From: Mansonella perstans
Lineage: Eukaryota; Nematoda; Chromadorea; Rhabditida; Onchocercidae
Reading direction: 5' to 3'
Length of the DNA stretch: 64,000 nucleotides
Assembly: GCA_037074765.1 (NCBI GenBank)
Contig: JBAMDO010000231.1
Location: 1-64,000, forward strand
Shown: positions 1-12,521 of the stretch, in pieces
How the letters are laid out: each line of letters starts with the position of its first letter
How positions within the stretch are numbered: position 1 is the first letter of the stretch
Position numbers and translations under genes: made by a program
The notes under the pieces: generated by a model
The model's database searches: none
What the model was told of the DNA's origin: nothing
What the model saw: only the letters and a program-made list of their open reading frames with translations

Positions 1-3000
1 ATATTTCTATCAGTTGCTGAAAATATTATAAATTTTACAGAACCAATAGTAGTATTAATATTAGCTTCCGTAGGAACAACAATTTCAACAGTCCATTCAC
101 CGGGCATTGTTTCATTTGGGAATAATTCCGTATACTGGCTACCATACATGGAATCATATGAATTAACTTTTGTACGTTTAACAACAAAATCTGATGCATT
201 TTTCCATTGCACAATCACTTCAGGACTAGTGAAATTTTGATGAACAGATGTTGATGATGATTCGATCCTTATCCATTGCAATTTTGCATATACTGTATCT
301 TCCTGAATTATTAAACAAATTATTAATAACAAAAGTACAAATAACAATTACTCTTATGAACGGAACTAAATACAAGGGAAATCCAATTTCACTAACAGGT
401 TTAAAAAAATAACTTTAAACAATTTTCGATGTTATTTTTCATGATGAATCACTTTACTAATATAACTCAAAGATCGCATTTTAATCATACAGTAAATGTA
501 AGAATATTAATGAAATGAAATAATTATATGTTGACTACAAAGATATAATAGTAATAAAGAAGTAGTGATAAAATAATAGCATCTATTAATTATATGGTTA
601 ATAACCAAAAACTAATAAAATTTTTCATTTTTGTATAAAATAAAACAAAAAAAAAAAAAAAAAAAAAAAAAACCTCTGATAAAACATTATGATATTTCCG
701 GAAAATTTCTTCTTTAAAATCAAAATCAGAACCAATTTCAAAATTTTCCAATTTGTAACCATCCACAGTGGCATCCAAAAATTTTATTGGATTGATTGAT
801 TCTATTAGCACTTGAAATTTCACTTCGTTATTATTACATATGTAAGACGATCTATAGATGTTTTGAATCTTTGCTTCATCGTTTTCTTTATAAGCAATAA
901 TCGATAAAAGGTTTCCATATACACAATTTCGGTTCTTTTCATAAGGCAATAATGCACCAGCAAAACTTTCCAGTAATACTAGAAAATTTAATTTTTAATT
1001 TCATTCAACTAATCCAACTGTTTTGAAATGAAATGTTTGAAGATGTATTCATTATTTTAAGCACAAAAAACTAAAAAAGAAACTTTTGAGCTATCAAATT
1101 TCTACCATCGCATGACAAATATAACGTGAAAAAGTTTAGAAACTAAAATTGTCATCAACTATTGATTTAGTTATCTAATCAAAAGATTTTGAAAATTTAA
1201 ATAATGATAAAATAATAGCATCTATTAATTACATGGTTAATAACCAAAAAAAAATTTATTTTGAAACTGAAAATTATTTTGAAACAAGAAATTTAAAATT
1301 TGAAACTGAAAATTACTCAATCACACTGCGATACAAAATCTTACGGAATATTTCATGAAATCGACTGTATTACTGTACTTACTATCCTACATTGGCTACA
1401 GGGTTATTATGGAGGAATCCTTTATCTATCATTGATCGCACGGTAAATATTCTTGTAAAAAAGAAGGAATTCAAAAGATAAATTCAAGGAAAAAGTTGAG
1501 AAAAAAACAATATGAGCACTCAATCATATGGATGGTATCAGACTAATAAATAGCATTACAGTCTGCGATGAAACGGTAAGAAAAATTCAAAATATTATCA
1601 TCAATCTCACTATGAAGAAACCATTAAAGCTACCATATTTAGCAAATTACTTTTGTGGAAAAAAGAAAAGATTACAAATAGTTTAAACCTGATTGATCGA
1701 ATGGCGATAAATAAACATTTATCCATGATTTATTAAATGATGGATGACTGCTATCACTGACAATATCAGTAAATCGTAATGCTTGCGCTTCAGCAGTTGC
1801 AATAGCTCGCTGACTTATCATTGGATCAAATTTGCGACCAAAAAATGCCACTCTCTTTCTGATAGCCTGCAAACAATTTGCGTTTTAAAAAACTTTGATT
1901 TTGGCATTTCTCTTAAAATTACTTACATCTGTCAAAATCATAAAATTAATTAATGCAGAAGCAAAACCTCAACGGAAAATTTTGAAATATCAGAAGACCG
2001 AAAAACAAGAGGTGAACAACCACACCAATCGACAATCTTTTTTAATGCTGCACACCGACAACCCTGTTGACGTTTCCAATTCGTCAGATGCAAATTTCCT
2101 TTCACCACTTGCACACAAAATTTCGAATTAGCCGCCAGCTATAATCAACTGAATTGTTTGTTCATATACTCAAGAGATTCAAACTATCAGATAAATTTAC
2201 TTCCTTCTAATCGCATTTCAGTCGTTGAAATTGCAAATTCTTTCTCACAATTATGCTCCAAAAACAAACAAATTGAAAATTAATAAAAGAATAAAAGTGG
2301 CAAATCTAAGGAAGTTATTTTTAAATATTACAGAAATAGCTTTTTTAAAAGTCAATCCTTGTTAGCTGTGAAAAATTGACCCCAAAGAAGTTAATTTCTC
2401 AATTTTTTTCTTGTTGATAAACATTATTATTTGGAAGCAATAAAAAAATATTCACCTACAGTATGAAAGAAAGTTTCAACTGGTAGCAGAACATTAGCAA
2501 AAAATTTCCGCAAATTTAAGGGTAATTCCTCATTGGATAAGGCATATTCAACAAAATCACGGCTGACAACAATCCAATCAGAACCGCCATCGAAGCGAAT
2601 CGAATTTGGAAACTTTGTCCTGCAAAAATTTGTCAATGACTTTCGCCTCCACATTTTCATACGATTCATTCGTCTTTATTCATTTATAATTACCAGAAAT
2701 ATGTGTTACTTAGTTCATGTAATAAGATTCATATTTACAATTATCAAATATTTTAAATTTCATAATTTTAATCTATAAATAGCTAAAATAAACGATTAAC
2801 CGTTTCATCAGGAGCCACATCCGATTTTCACATTGCATAAATACATACTCCAGTCCTTGTTTTTGAATAAATCGTGCAGTATCATAACCGTGATTACTCA
2901 GGAAAATTCGCCCCTTATTTCTATAAATTAATTCCAACTTCAAGCAAACTGATGAGAAAGAAGAATTACTTTTCATCTCATTTAGTCAAGAAACTGAAAT

Positions 3001-6000
3001 TTTTAACATACCTTGCAAGATGAAATTCTAGCTCAACCATTGAAAGGATTGGAAAATTGCTTTCACTTAAATTCAACATGAAATCCCACTCGTTCCAATT
3101 CAGAGAATACAAAGCTGTTTTCAGCACATCCAAAATCATAGTTAATAATGTAGCACCTGCCCAAATCGTTGCATAACGTTTTTCCATCAAATAAACATTC
3201 TCGTAACCTGCCTTGCGAACAGTGGCAACAAGTTTCTTCATTTCTGTCGGAAAAGAAAGATGATAATGTAAAAGAATTCAAAAGATGTCCAATATTCTAA
3301 TTTAAATTTACGACATTTTTCAAGCACTTAGATAATATATTTGACACCAATTCTTACTAATATGTTTGCACAAATTCTTACTAATGATGCTCTAAAATAG
3401 CACCTACAACAGGCAAAAATAAAAAATTCCTAGAATGTAACACTGGAGACAATGAAATTGATGAAAAGTGAAGAAATGTTTAAAGTTGCAAAAAGAAAAA
3501 AGATAAGTATTAAAAATAATCAGTAACAATCTCTAAGAAAAAGATTTCTAAAAAAATACCCTGAAACATGTATTGCTGTCGACTGTCAACATGTATTATA
3601 TAATAATGTTTTGGTGAATAAATAATCCGAAAAAGACGGTTCACCTGAAAAAGTATCAATTAATAAATGTGTTAATTAATAAAAATATCTCTTTAAGAAT
3701 TGAAAGGGAATTCCTGCAAATACAAATATATGCAGCATTAACCTCAAAATATCTCTGCGATTGTCATCAGTTGCGATCAATTATTACCAATACAGATTCT
3801 TCAGAAACTTCTCACGTTTAAAATTACTTATTTCTTTTACTACATAGCTAACCAATTTGAAGTTTCTCTCTGCTTACCTGCCTAGTGTTTCGTCCATTCA
3901 GCTGTAAAAGGAATAAAAGCTTCACATTTGGCACACTATCATCTGGTTCAGTGTAATTAATCACCATAAGAGGCTTCTCTAAAACGAAAAAAAAAAGAAA
4001 TTTCTGTAGATTCGCCATTAACGGCTAAAATTGCAACATTACTCAGTCATAATTATTCAAATCGACTATTCATATATATATATATATATGTTGTGTGTGT
4101 GTTGCACATGCGAAAATCGCAAATTTTTTTTTACTTTTATGCATATCACTACTAATTTAATTATTCTACCTTAGCATGAATTTCTATTGCCACATTATTT
4201 TCTCACATCACATTGCCATCCATTACTCAAGATTACTTTATTGCTATCCATTACTCAAGACTATTTTATTGCCATCCATTACTCTAGATTACTTTAATCT
4301 TATTCTTTTGCCTTGGTCCTTAAAATTGTTAATTCCTAATATTATTGCTAAAATATCATTCACATTGGAATGTTTTTTAATCCCAATTTGCTTCTTAAAG
4401 CTTATTTTTATTCTTAATTACACTTCATGTTATTTGTTTTTCTGTGGTTAATTTTAATTTTAATTTTCCCTCTTGCTCCATTATTCTTTCTACATATGAA
4501 ACTAACATATTAAAAGAAAAATTTTTTTAAAATCATCGTAAATCATTGCTTTTAAATAAGAAATAAAAATTTTAATTTTTTATAAAAATTATTGAAATCT
4601 TCAATTCCTACCAATTACACCGGTACGATAAACAGCAGCAGCATTATAACCACCACAAAACAAATTGTCATCATCACAGTGATACTGTTCGCATGATACA
4701 TCCGGAAGTGAGACCACATTGGTCAAAGTGTCACCACAGAAACATTCGTTATGATATTCAATAGCTGAACAACAAGATAATCTCCATCTAATTTCACATA
4801 TGAATTCTAATTCATTTAAGAAAAGTGTGTAAATGGATGAATTCCAAAAATTAGAAAATGAATGGTATAAAGTGAAAAGAAAAAATTCATTTAAACGAAA
4901 TAAAACCAAATACTAACCTGCGAAACTGTAACCTGCTCGAAGGCACATATTTACACAATATGATGGTGAATTATTCTTAAACTTGTAAAGATGTCCATTC
5001 AGAAGGCGTGAATTTAGTGAATCTTTAAAACAACCCACGTAACGACCACGTAACTCATCATCTAAATGATAAAATATTTTGACAAATTTGAGCATTTTGA
5101 AGAATATCGAACAAACAGAAATGTATTTCCGATAATTCAAAAAAAAGTAATTGACAGTCCAACTTTTTGATAATAAAATACCACATATTCCGTTTTCCGG
5201 ATAATGTATATTTCTTGTACAAACGAATTTCCTCAAACTTCTTATGATATTTGTAAACATGTCGAAACTAATATAACTCATTAAATATATAGGCCGAGTA
5301 ACTTTTATCTCTTTAAATATTGCTAACATTTGAAAGTTTCATTTATTTTGCTCAATTCATTCCAAATAAATTGTACAAACTGTAATCTAACCATATTTCG
5401 GGCACTTATTCGGAAGTGAATCAGGTATCAATTGATCAATACTACAAACGATATCACGAGCTTTTGCACGACACTCCTCCGTTTTCATTCTTGACAAAGC
5501 ACTTACTGTCAATGATCCGGAAAGAAGTTCACATGATGGAAATCTGCTGACAATAATTTGCGATTGATTTATTCCTTCATTATCTATCCAAGTAGTGTCC
5601 TCAAATGAAACTTAAATGAAACTAATGAAACTTACTTAATTTAAACATAAATATTCGTTCGAAAAATTTCTGAAAATGGTAACACTCATATTTTTAAATT
5701 ATATAACTTTTATTAAATTTAATTTTAGTCTATCGTTCATAAAACTTCAAAACTAACACAGTCGTACAATTAAATAATGGTAATTCCATCTCAAATCTGG
5801 TTATTTATCCTTTGACTCGTTAACATTTCATGTTTTTAACAATTTTAATAAAAATTAAGATTGACAAATGAATCAAAAAAATTAAAAGTAAACACATCCT
5901 TGAAATGATTTTGTTACTAACTGTCAAATAACCTATTTATTTAATAATTCATTGCAAGTAACAGTTGTATAGTTTGTTACCTTCATAGCATGTTTTTAAA

Positions 6001-6501
6001 TTATAAAACATAAATGACTTAAAAATATCATAATAATCTGGTATTAATGATATACCATCCATTAATCACATATAATTTTATCTATATTTAAGAATTTTAC
6101 AGCTTCGAATTTAGTATCTAAATTGAAATGTAATCCCGGATAATTCTGAGTTTTAAAATTAAATTTAAGCAATTTCATTTCAAACTTACAAAACTTGCAA
6201 GAAATTTGAAGTCTTAATGTAAAATTAATTTCAAGATTCAAAAAAAGGAATAAAAATAAGTCTAATTTCGACTTCAAAATTATACCTCGAAAATTCAAGT
6301 GTTTCGTTACAAAAAAAAAAAAAAAAAAGATAATTTAAAAAATGTTGTAGATTAGTATACCTGTAGATTAGTTAGCTGTATCGGTAATTGCCAATCGACA
6401 AATCGTGCAATGAAGATAAGATTACAGAAAAACAAGAACAATACTAAACAGCCGATCCTACGATATGTGACATATCGTACCAAATAAATCGCTATTCCCA
6501 T
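1..6501 (-). CDS. sqv-6: Peptide O-xylosyltransferase (SQV-6/XYLT type), 3' end cut by window
   Basis: Transfers xylose from UDP-xylose to serine of proteoglycan core proteins, the first step of chondroitin/heparan sulfate chains; the family is a Golgi type II membrane protein. Exons read on minus: 6361-6501, 5392-5599, 4918-5061, 4612-4764, 3878-3978, 3560-3644, 3012-3243, 2801-2920, 2460-2619, 1974-2138, 1689-1866, 674-978, 1-302. All phases agree and give about 764 residues without the final end. Residues 1-47 hold a short basic stretch and one hydrophobic signal-anchor (VLFLFFCNLIFIA). Residues about 117-215 are a Cys-rich WSC domain (RYVGCFKD, ECFCGD). The catalytic domain follows (about 216-503) with EWDFMLNLSESNFPI, SNHGYDTARFIQKQGL, DGGSDW and ETFFHT, all close to animal XYLT. 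The rest is the xylosyltransferase C-terminal domain (WTVEIVVPTEANI). The start is the only Met before the anchor. Family assignment is secure; exact ends of individual exons are by eye. Confidence 0.93.
566..610. repeat. 45-bp intronic repeat, copy 1 (xylosyltransferase gene)
   Basis: A stretch beginning TGATAAAATAATAGC occurs here in the last visible intron and again at 1205-1249 in the preceding intron with one or two differences. No coding potential is seen. It may be a small interspersed element or a local duplication. Confidence 0.7.
1205..1249. repeat. 45-bp intronic repeat, copy 2
   Basis: Near-identical partner of the sequence at 566-610, in the same orientation, in the intron between the exons 674-978 and 1689-1866 of the xylosyltransferase gene. 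Confidence 0.7.
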
Positions 6502-7171
6502 TATTATTTCGATCTAAGTAGGGTAACCTACTCTTTATTATTGCTAATATCATTTATTTCCATGGCAATTTCATTTATTTGTAGCATCTGAAATAATTTC
6601 ATTTCATTTCATTCTTTATTTAGAATATTTTTAAGAGAATTACTACATAACAATCTGCAACAACGTTTCAGTCACGCGAATATCAGCCTGATACTTTACT
6701 ATCTTTCGGATTTTATATAGTCTACTACACGTATGTTAAATTTTGTATATCATCTAGCTAACTTTATCAGATACCATTTTAGTGAATTTACACGCTATAC
6801 CATCATTCTAATAAATTACGCTAATTCACTTTAAAAAGATATTGTAGATTTTGAATAACAGTAGCTTGCAACTTTCCTTGACCAGTGGCTACTTTAGCTT
6901 TTTTATTTATAACATGATCATTGATATTCGGAAATAATAAATTCTAATTTCAAAATAAACTTCAAAACTTTTAATGTGTTAGTTATAAAAAAGAAATACA
7001 TCCTTCATCTCTTTTTATTCATCTAAGCATTCATTAATTTGCAACTGCAATTGGTCATTTAGAGTTTTTTTTCCTTTTTTTCATTTTCAAACCATATTAA
7101 TTTTCGAAATTTCTCGATGCCTATATATATTCATTCCTAAAGTTCATTCACTTTTCTATCATTTATTGTTG

Positions 7172-7202
<31 letters not shown>

Positions 7203-9370
7203 ATCAAAGATCACAAAATTCTATTCAAATTAAAATGTTATTCCAAATAACAATCTCATTTCTATTTTGTGCTCACATTCAACAAAAAAATAAATACGGC
7301 ACAACGGTTAGAGAAAGAGAAGAAGAGTAGGGAAAAAAGAAATTGCTTTATAAAACGGAAATAAATTTAAATCATGAAAAAATTCGAATCACTATAACAA
7401 CATAATAATTTAGAAAGAAGGAAATGAGATTATGAATTTTAAAAAAATGGAAAAACAAGACAAATTTAAAATAATCTTATTTTTGCAAATAAGATTATTT
7501 ATAGAAAAAAAAAATCATTTAAATGGAATTAAAAACATTGAGATACTGAAAGATTTATCATATCACAAAAGTAACAATGTCTAATTATCTAACATTTTGA
7601 TGAAAGAAATAGACAGAAAAAAAATGTAAAGTTCAAAGGTCATCCCGAACTACTTCTTAAAATTAAAACATTCACTACACCACCAATAAAAAAATATCTG
7701 CGCCAAGATTATCAAAGTGAACTAAGACCAGCTGATCCATCGTCAAAAAGCTAACTTTAGATAAGCAATTTTACCAAAAATTTCTGAAATTGAGCAAAAA
7801 TGTCCCCGCTGAAATGGCAGGAATTTCGTTTCAATTTTTTTGTTTTTTTTTTTTTTTGACTTATTTGCTAATTTAATTGATTGTTTATTTATTCATTTAC
7901 TTACACATCAACACAATTATATTGTTGTTTATTTATTTATTTACTTTATTTACTTACTTATTTACACAATTTATTCATTCAATAATTTATTATTTTATCT
8001 GTCTTATTTGTTTGCCTTCTTATGCATTCATTCATTTTATACGTTACTTATGTGCATAAAAAACGTGTAAAAATTTATATGCTTTCATATACTTTACATA
8101 TTTATACAAATACTCATTAATGATAAATGATAATTAAATAACTGCAATAGAATTTTTGCATTGAAACACAAATTTTAACCTATTCTTCTGGAATAGTTTA
8201 GCCAATAAAAAATATTTGTTGTTTAAAGTTAGCAAATACAATTATAGCATTGATAATTTTAGTAATTAATTATATCTGTATTTGCAGTAATTAATTGTAT
8301 TCCTGTAGTTAGTTTTTAATTAATTTTGTGCAAAGTTTTATTTACCTACATATTTGCTCATGTCTACTGTTTATTCGTTTATTTTTGCTTACATATGGTA
8401 AATTTTAATTCTTTACATAATTTCTTTTTTTTTTTTTTCAAATTTTACTCATTTACTTATCTTTGTATTCTCTCAATTATTTGCTTAATTGCATATTTAT
8501 TTTATGTATTTTTACTCAAATTATTTAATTATGTAATTAACTTTCAATTGAAGAAAAATTTTAAAAAACGAAATTGGGAAAGATAATTATGGAAAGATAA
8601 ATTTGGGAAGATAATTATGGGAAAGAAATTATATAAAGAATGTCTATTTTGCAATAATTTTGGTCAAAAAAATACAGCCAAATAATTTGCTACATAAAAA
8701 AAAAAGTAACAGTTAAAAATTTTTTTTTGTTTTTCATTCGATTGCTTTTACATCTTCTCTTGCCGTATAATCATATCGACTTGCATTTTAGTGATAATTT
8801 AACAATAATAGAAAAATTTAATAAAATTTAAGATAATTTAACAAGATAACAAAATTCTGTCCCATTTGTATTAATCATCTGTATATATTGCATATTTGTG
8901 CATTACATTCTTTCATCCTTACTTCCTTTGATTTGTGTTCTATTTTCACATTTATTGATGAAAAATGTTTTCAGCACTTTTGAAAAGAAAAACTTTCCCT
9001 CTTTTTTTTTATTTTTTACTTTTTAAGAAAGCATAATTAAGTTTTACTTTAAAATCTCATTTTTTGTTTTTTTTTTTTCTCTCATTTATTTACTTAGCAT
9101 ATGTTGAATATATTTCACAGCGTTAATTTCATTTTTATTATAAAGGAAAATGAATTGCATGCATAAATATAACATTTGAATTTAATGATTAAAAAAAAAT
9201 TAATGTCAGTTACTAGTAGTAATTTTTGATAATTGCTAGTTCCTAATTACTATTTAAGCCATAATTGTTGATGTTTTAATTGTTACTCTTTTTTGACATC
9301 AGATACTACTATTTTCTGAGTTATTCAATTTCAGATTGATTTCAAATTTTTTTTTTGTTAATTTTTCTTT
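6502..9370. other. Divergent intergenic region, no gene seen
   Basis: About 2.9 kb separates the start of the minus-strand xylosyltransferase from the plus-strand ADO gene and should contain both promoters. I see only low-complexity DNA: a run of about 27 T at 7172-7198, and a T-rich stretch at 7840-8060 of degenerate TATT/TTTA units. The latter opens frames rich in Phe, Leu, Ile and Tyr that look like composition artefacts. Confidence 0.7.
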
Positions 9371-9378
9371 TTTTCAAG
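9371..9378 (+). promoter_or_regulatory. Possible spliced-leader acceptor before ADO
   Basis: A T-rich tract ending TTTTCAAG lies 25 nt upstream of the ATG at 9404, with no upstream coding exon visible. This is the usual look of a nematode trans-splice acceptor. It could equally be a cis acceptor of an unseen 5' exon. Confidence 0.4.
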
Positions 9379-9403
9379 AGCGTTGAAAGTATAACAGCAT
9401 CCT

Positions 9404-10797
9404 ATGATTATTTCAAAAATCATGTCACGGCAAGGACTACGTTCGTTTCTACGTGAAGTGTCGGCAATATCCGAGAAACTGTCGCAGTTGAAATTATCAA
9501 ACACTATAGAAGATAATAATGATGCTAACACAGTGGAAGCGGAAATGTTAGCTGAGCGTACTCGTCGACTTGTATCCAATCTTACTCTGGATTTACTTGG
9601 TGCTGTTCTTCCAGATCGTTTTGGTTTGTTTTTATAAACATTGTTTTCTTGCACACAACACATATATATCTTTCAGATTCTTGATTTAACACTAAAATTA
9701 TTTTCAAAAAATAAAACATTTTGCCATGAAATCCTTAACTTCAATATAGTATTGAAATGGAACTGGACAAATAATTTGAGCTTATATTGAAAAAAATTTG
9801 CTACAACTTTCGTCAAATTTAGAATACATTTTTGCGGTATTTTAGTCTGTTAAGAACTGGAAGCTAATTAATGAATGCCTAGGCGAAGTGTTTGATAGAT
9901 AATATTATATCACGTCTGTACAAATTCGACTTGTATTCACAAGATCATTAGTGAAAAAGAATTCGAAATGAATGGTGCGAAAATGAGATATCGTGAAATA
10001 ATATCGATAATTATTGCCGAATTTTCTGTTCCCATTATACGACGATCTGTGGATGTACAGATTTGTGAAGATGCCTTTTCTTCAGAGTTTTTCTTTTACC
10101 AAGTGCAATCATATCATTTCACATAATGCTATTTGATACATTATAGATCTTCAATCGATGACTGCTCCAATGTATTATATCGATATTTATGAATCCGAAC
10201 ATATTCATGCATGCTTGTTTGGCTTCAAAAATTGTGATTTTCTGTTTCCATTACACGATCATCCGGATATGTACGGATTTGTAAAGGTACTTCGTGGTGC
10301 TCTAGCAATTAATTCGTATACCAAACTTTCGCATGAGGAACTAGAAACATTGAATGGAACAAAATCAAATAAACTATCTCCAAACGTTGTTATTGCTAGG
10401 TATGATCTAATTTTTTTCATTTTTGCAATTTTAAAAACTGATTCTTTTTTTTTCCTGTTATTAGCGAATACTTTATAACTGCATGAATATTACGTACATT
10501 GTCTTTTCTTGATAATCTAATTTACACATTCATTTTGCATTGAGAGGCTAACGTTGCTAGTTGAATCATTTTTCATACTATTTATGAAATTATTAGTTAA
10601 TTATCGATTTCTTCACTACTTTTAGCTGTTTCGATTATACATGTTCGTTCTATTGAATCTTCTTTTTCAATACTAAAAAATTAATTAACTGCTGTAGTTT
10701 TTATACGATAAAATACTCAGTGCTAATTTGAACCAAAAAAATTTTTCTCCTTACTTTTTTCTTCTTTTTTTTTGCTTAGTATTACTTAAAGCTTAGT

Positions 10798-10833
<36 letters not shown>

Positions 10834-11130
10834 GGCATTATATAAGTGTGTAAATTTTACAGATTTGAAGGTATCAGTAATCGCTGGCATAATGATGATT
10901 GCGTATATTTGGGTCCTAAATTTGGTAACATTCATTCTTTGGCACCACTTGAAGATGGTGCAGCATTTTTTGATTTACTGGTTCCCGGTTATGGTAATAA
11001 GCCATGTACGTATTTTAAGAATACTGTACAAAATCCAAAATTAAAGCAAGCATGCTTGTTGCAAAAAATTGCCGAACCAGAGGATTATTATTGTCAACTA
11101 CTACCTTATGAGAAAATTGCGGCACTTTGA
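9404..11130 (+). CDS. ADO: 2-aminoethanethiol (cysteamine) dioxygenase, PCO/ADO family
   Basis: Iron-dependent thiol dioxygenase of the cupin fold. Family members oxidise cysteamine and N-terminal cysteines of proteins, feeding an oxygen-dependent N-degron. Exons 9404-9617, 10147-10399 and 10863-11130 join in frame to 244 residues (human ADO is about 270). The metal-binding HDHP motif lies at the start of the cupin (PLHDHPDMYGFVKVL, exon 2). The third iron ligand is the His of GNIHSLAPLEDGAAFFDLL (exon 3), followed by the typical VPGY and FKN segments. The N-terminal exon is helical and less conserved. I start at ATG 9404; an in-frame ATG at 9422 is an alternative. A 30-nt T run sits just before exon 3. 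Function by homology is confident; the substrate in this worm is not shown. Confidence 0.9.
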
Positions 11131-12521
11131 TTCGTAACAATTTTGTTATTGGAATATTTTGCAAATTTGTTTACTTTATAAAAACTTGCTTTAGCTCATT
11201 TCTTCGATCATCATGTGCTATAACTTATTTTTAAACACTTATTTCTCCATATAGGCATAGGAAATATCGTTGTACGTTGACTGATATAATCGAACAGCTC
11301 TTGATGAAATTAGGTCAAAACGATTGTTTTTACATGTAATGTATAGTTTGTTTGTGAAATTATTTCAGTGAAATTTTTGTTTGTTCATTAAATTTGAATA
11401 AAATCCGCCATTGATAGTCCCGCCCCATTTTTTGTGAAGGATTGGTTCATATGAATAACAGTATAGTAAGAGTGGAGCCAGCAAGAACGAAAATTTGGAT
11501 TCCTTCAATTAAAATTCACTATGTTTTCTTACTTTAGATCATTGATGTTATTGTTATTATACAATAACAACAATGATGCAATAATTAGTAGCTATAATAG
11601 TATTAGCTATCTAATTTTACATAAGATTTTGTATAGTTATTGTCATTGTGTAAAAAATCAAAGTTTTATGTTTTGACATTTTTTTTTTTCATTTTTTATT
11701 TTAATTTGTTGATTTGGTGTATTTTTGTAGTAAATTTGTAAAATTTTTCAACAATGATTTCAGCAATAATTATTATTCAGAAGTGTTCATTTTTGACATT
11801 TATTTAAATAGCAATTTTAATTTGAATATTTTACATCTAACATTTTTAGTATTAAACTAGCATTACATATTTACTGCTTTTACATCAATATTTGAAATTA
11901 TCTAAGGTTGATAAACGATTATTGTGGTAGATATAACGTTTCTTCGTCCTATCGATAAGTTGAAAATATCAGGGAAATAACAGATTAATTCACATCAATA
12001 AAAAATAGAAAATTCAAGAAAACTCAAAACTAATGCTCATAAAATACTCTTTAATCTTTATCTTGTGCTTGTGCAAATTATCATTGTTTTCAAATTTTTT
12101 AAACTAGACAGCTATCTATTGTTGTCATCGTAACTGTGTGATAACATTCATAATAAATTTCTGATTAAATTAACAGAATAAATAATTTAAAATAGCCTGA
12201 ATAGAATAAGGGGAAGAAGAAAAAGGAATTCGCTCCAAATGGATGCAGTTGATTTGCATTTTGAATAAAATTAATAAACTGCATTAATAATGATTGAACA
12301 TTCAATTTAACGAAACTAAACCAATTGTAAGTCATTTATGAATTTATTAATCTTCAATTTTTCCGAGTTTAAAATTTTTTTTTAGGTTTTTAAAATTAGT
12401 AAGTGTTATGCTTTTCTTTTTAAAAATTTATTTAACAACTTATTTTGAAATTATGCATCATGCAAAATATATCAAACATCATAACACTGGAAATGTTTTA
12501 TATTAATAATTGATAATTTTT
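11131..12521. other. Convergent intergenic region
   Basis: About 1.4 kb lies between the 3' ends of ADO and the minus-strand anchored-protein gene. A poly(A) signal AATAAA at 11397-11402 could serve ADO. Nothing else is recognisable. Confidence 0.6.
11397..11402 (+). terminator. Candidate poly(A) signal of ADO
   Basis: AATAAA lies about 267 nt downstream of the ADO stop codon. In DNA this AT-rich the hexamer occurs often by chance. Confidence 0.35.

Noticed and set aside
7840..8070. Open frames rich in Phe/Leu/Ile/Tyr
   Set aside because: They arise from degenerate TATTTA repeats; no splice context, no family resemblance.
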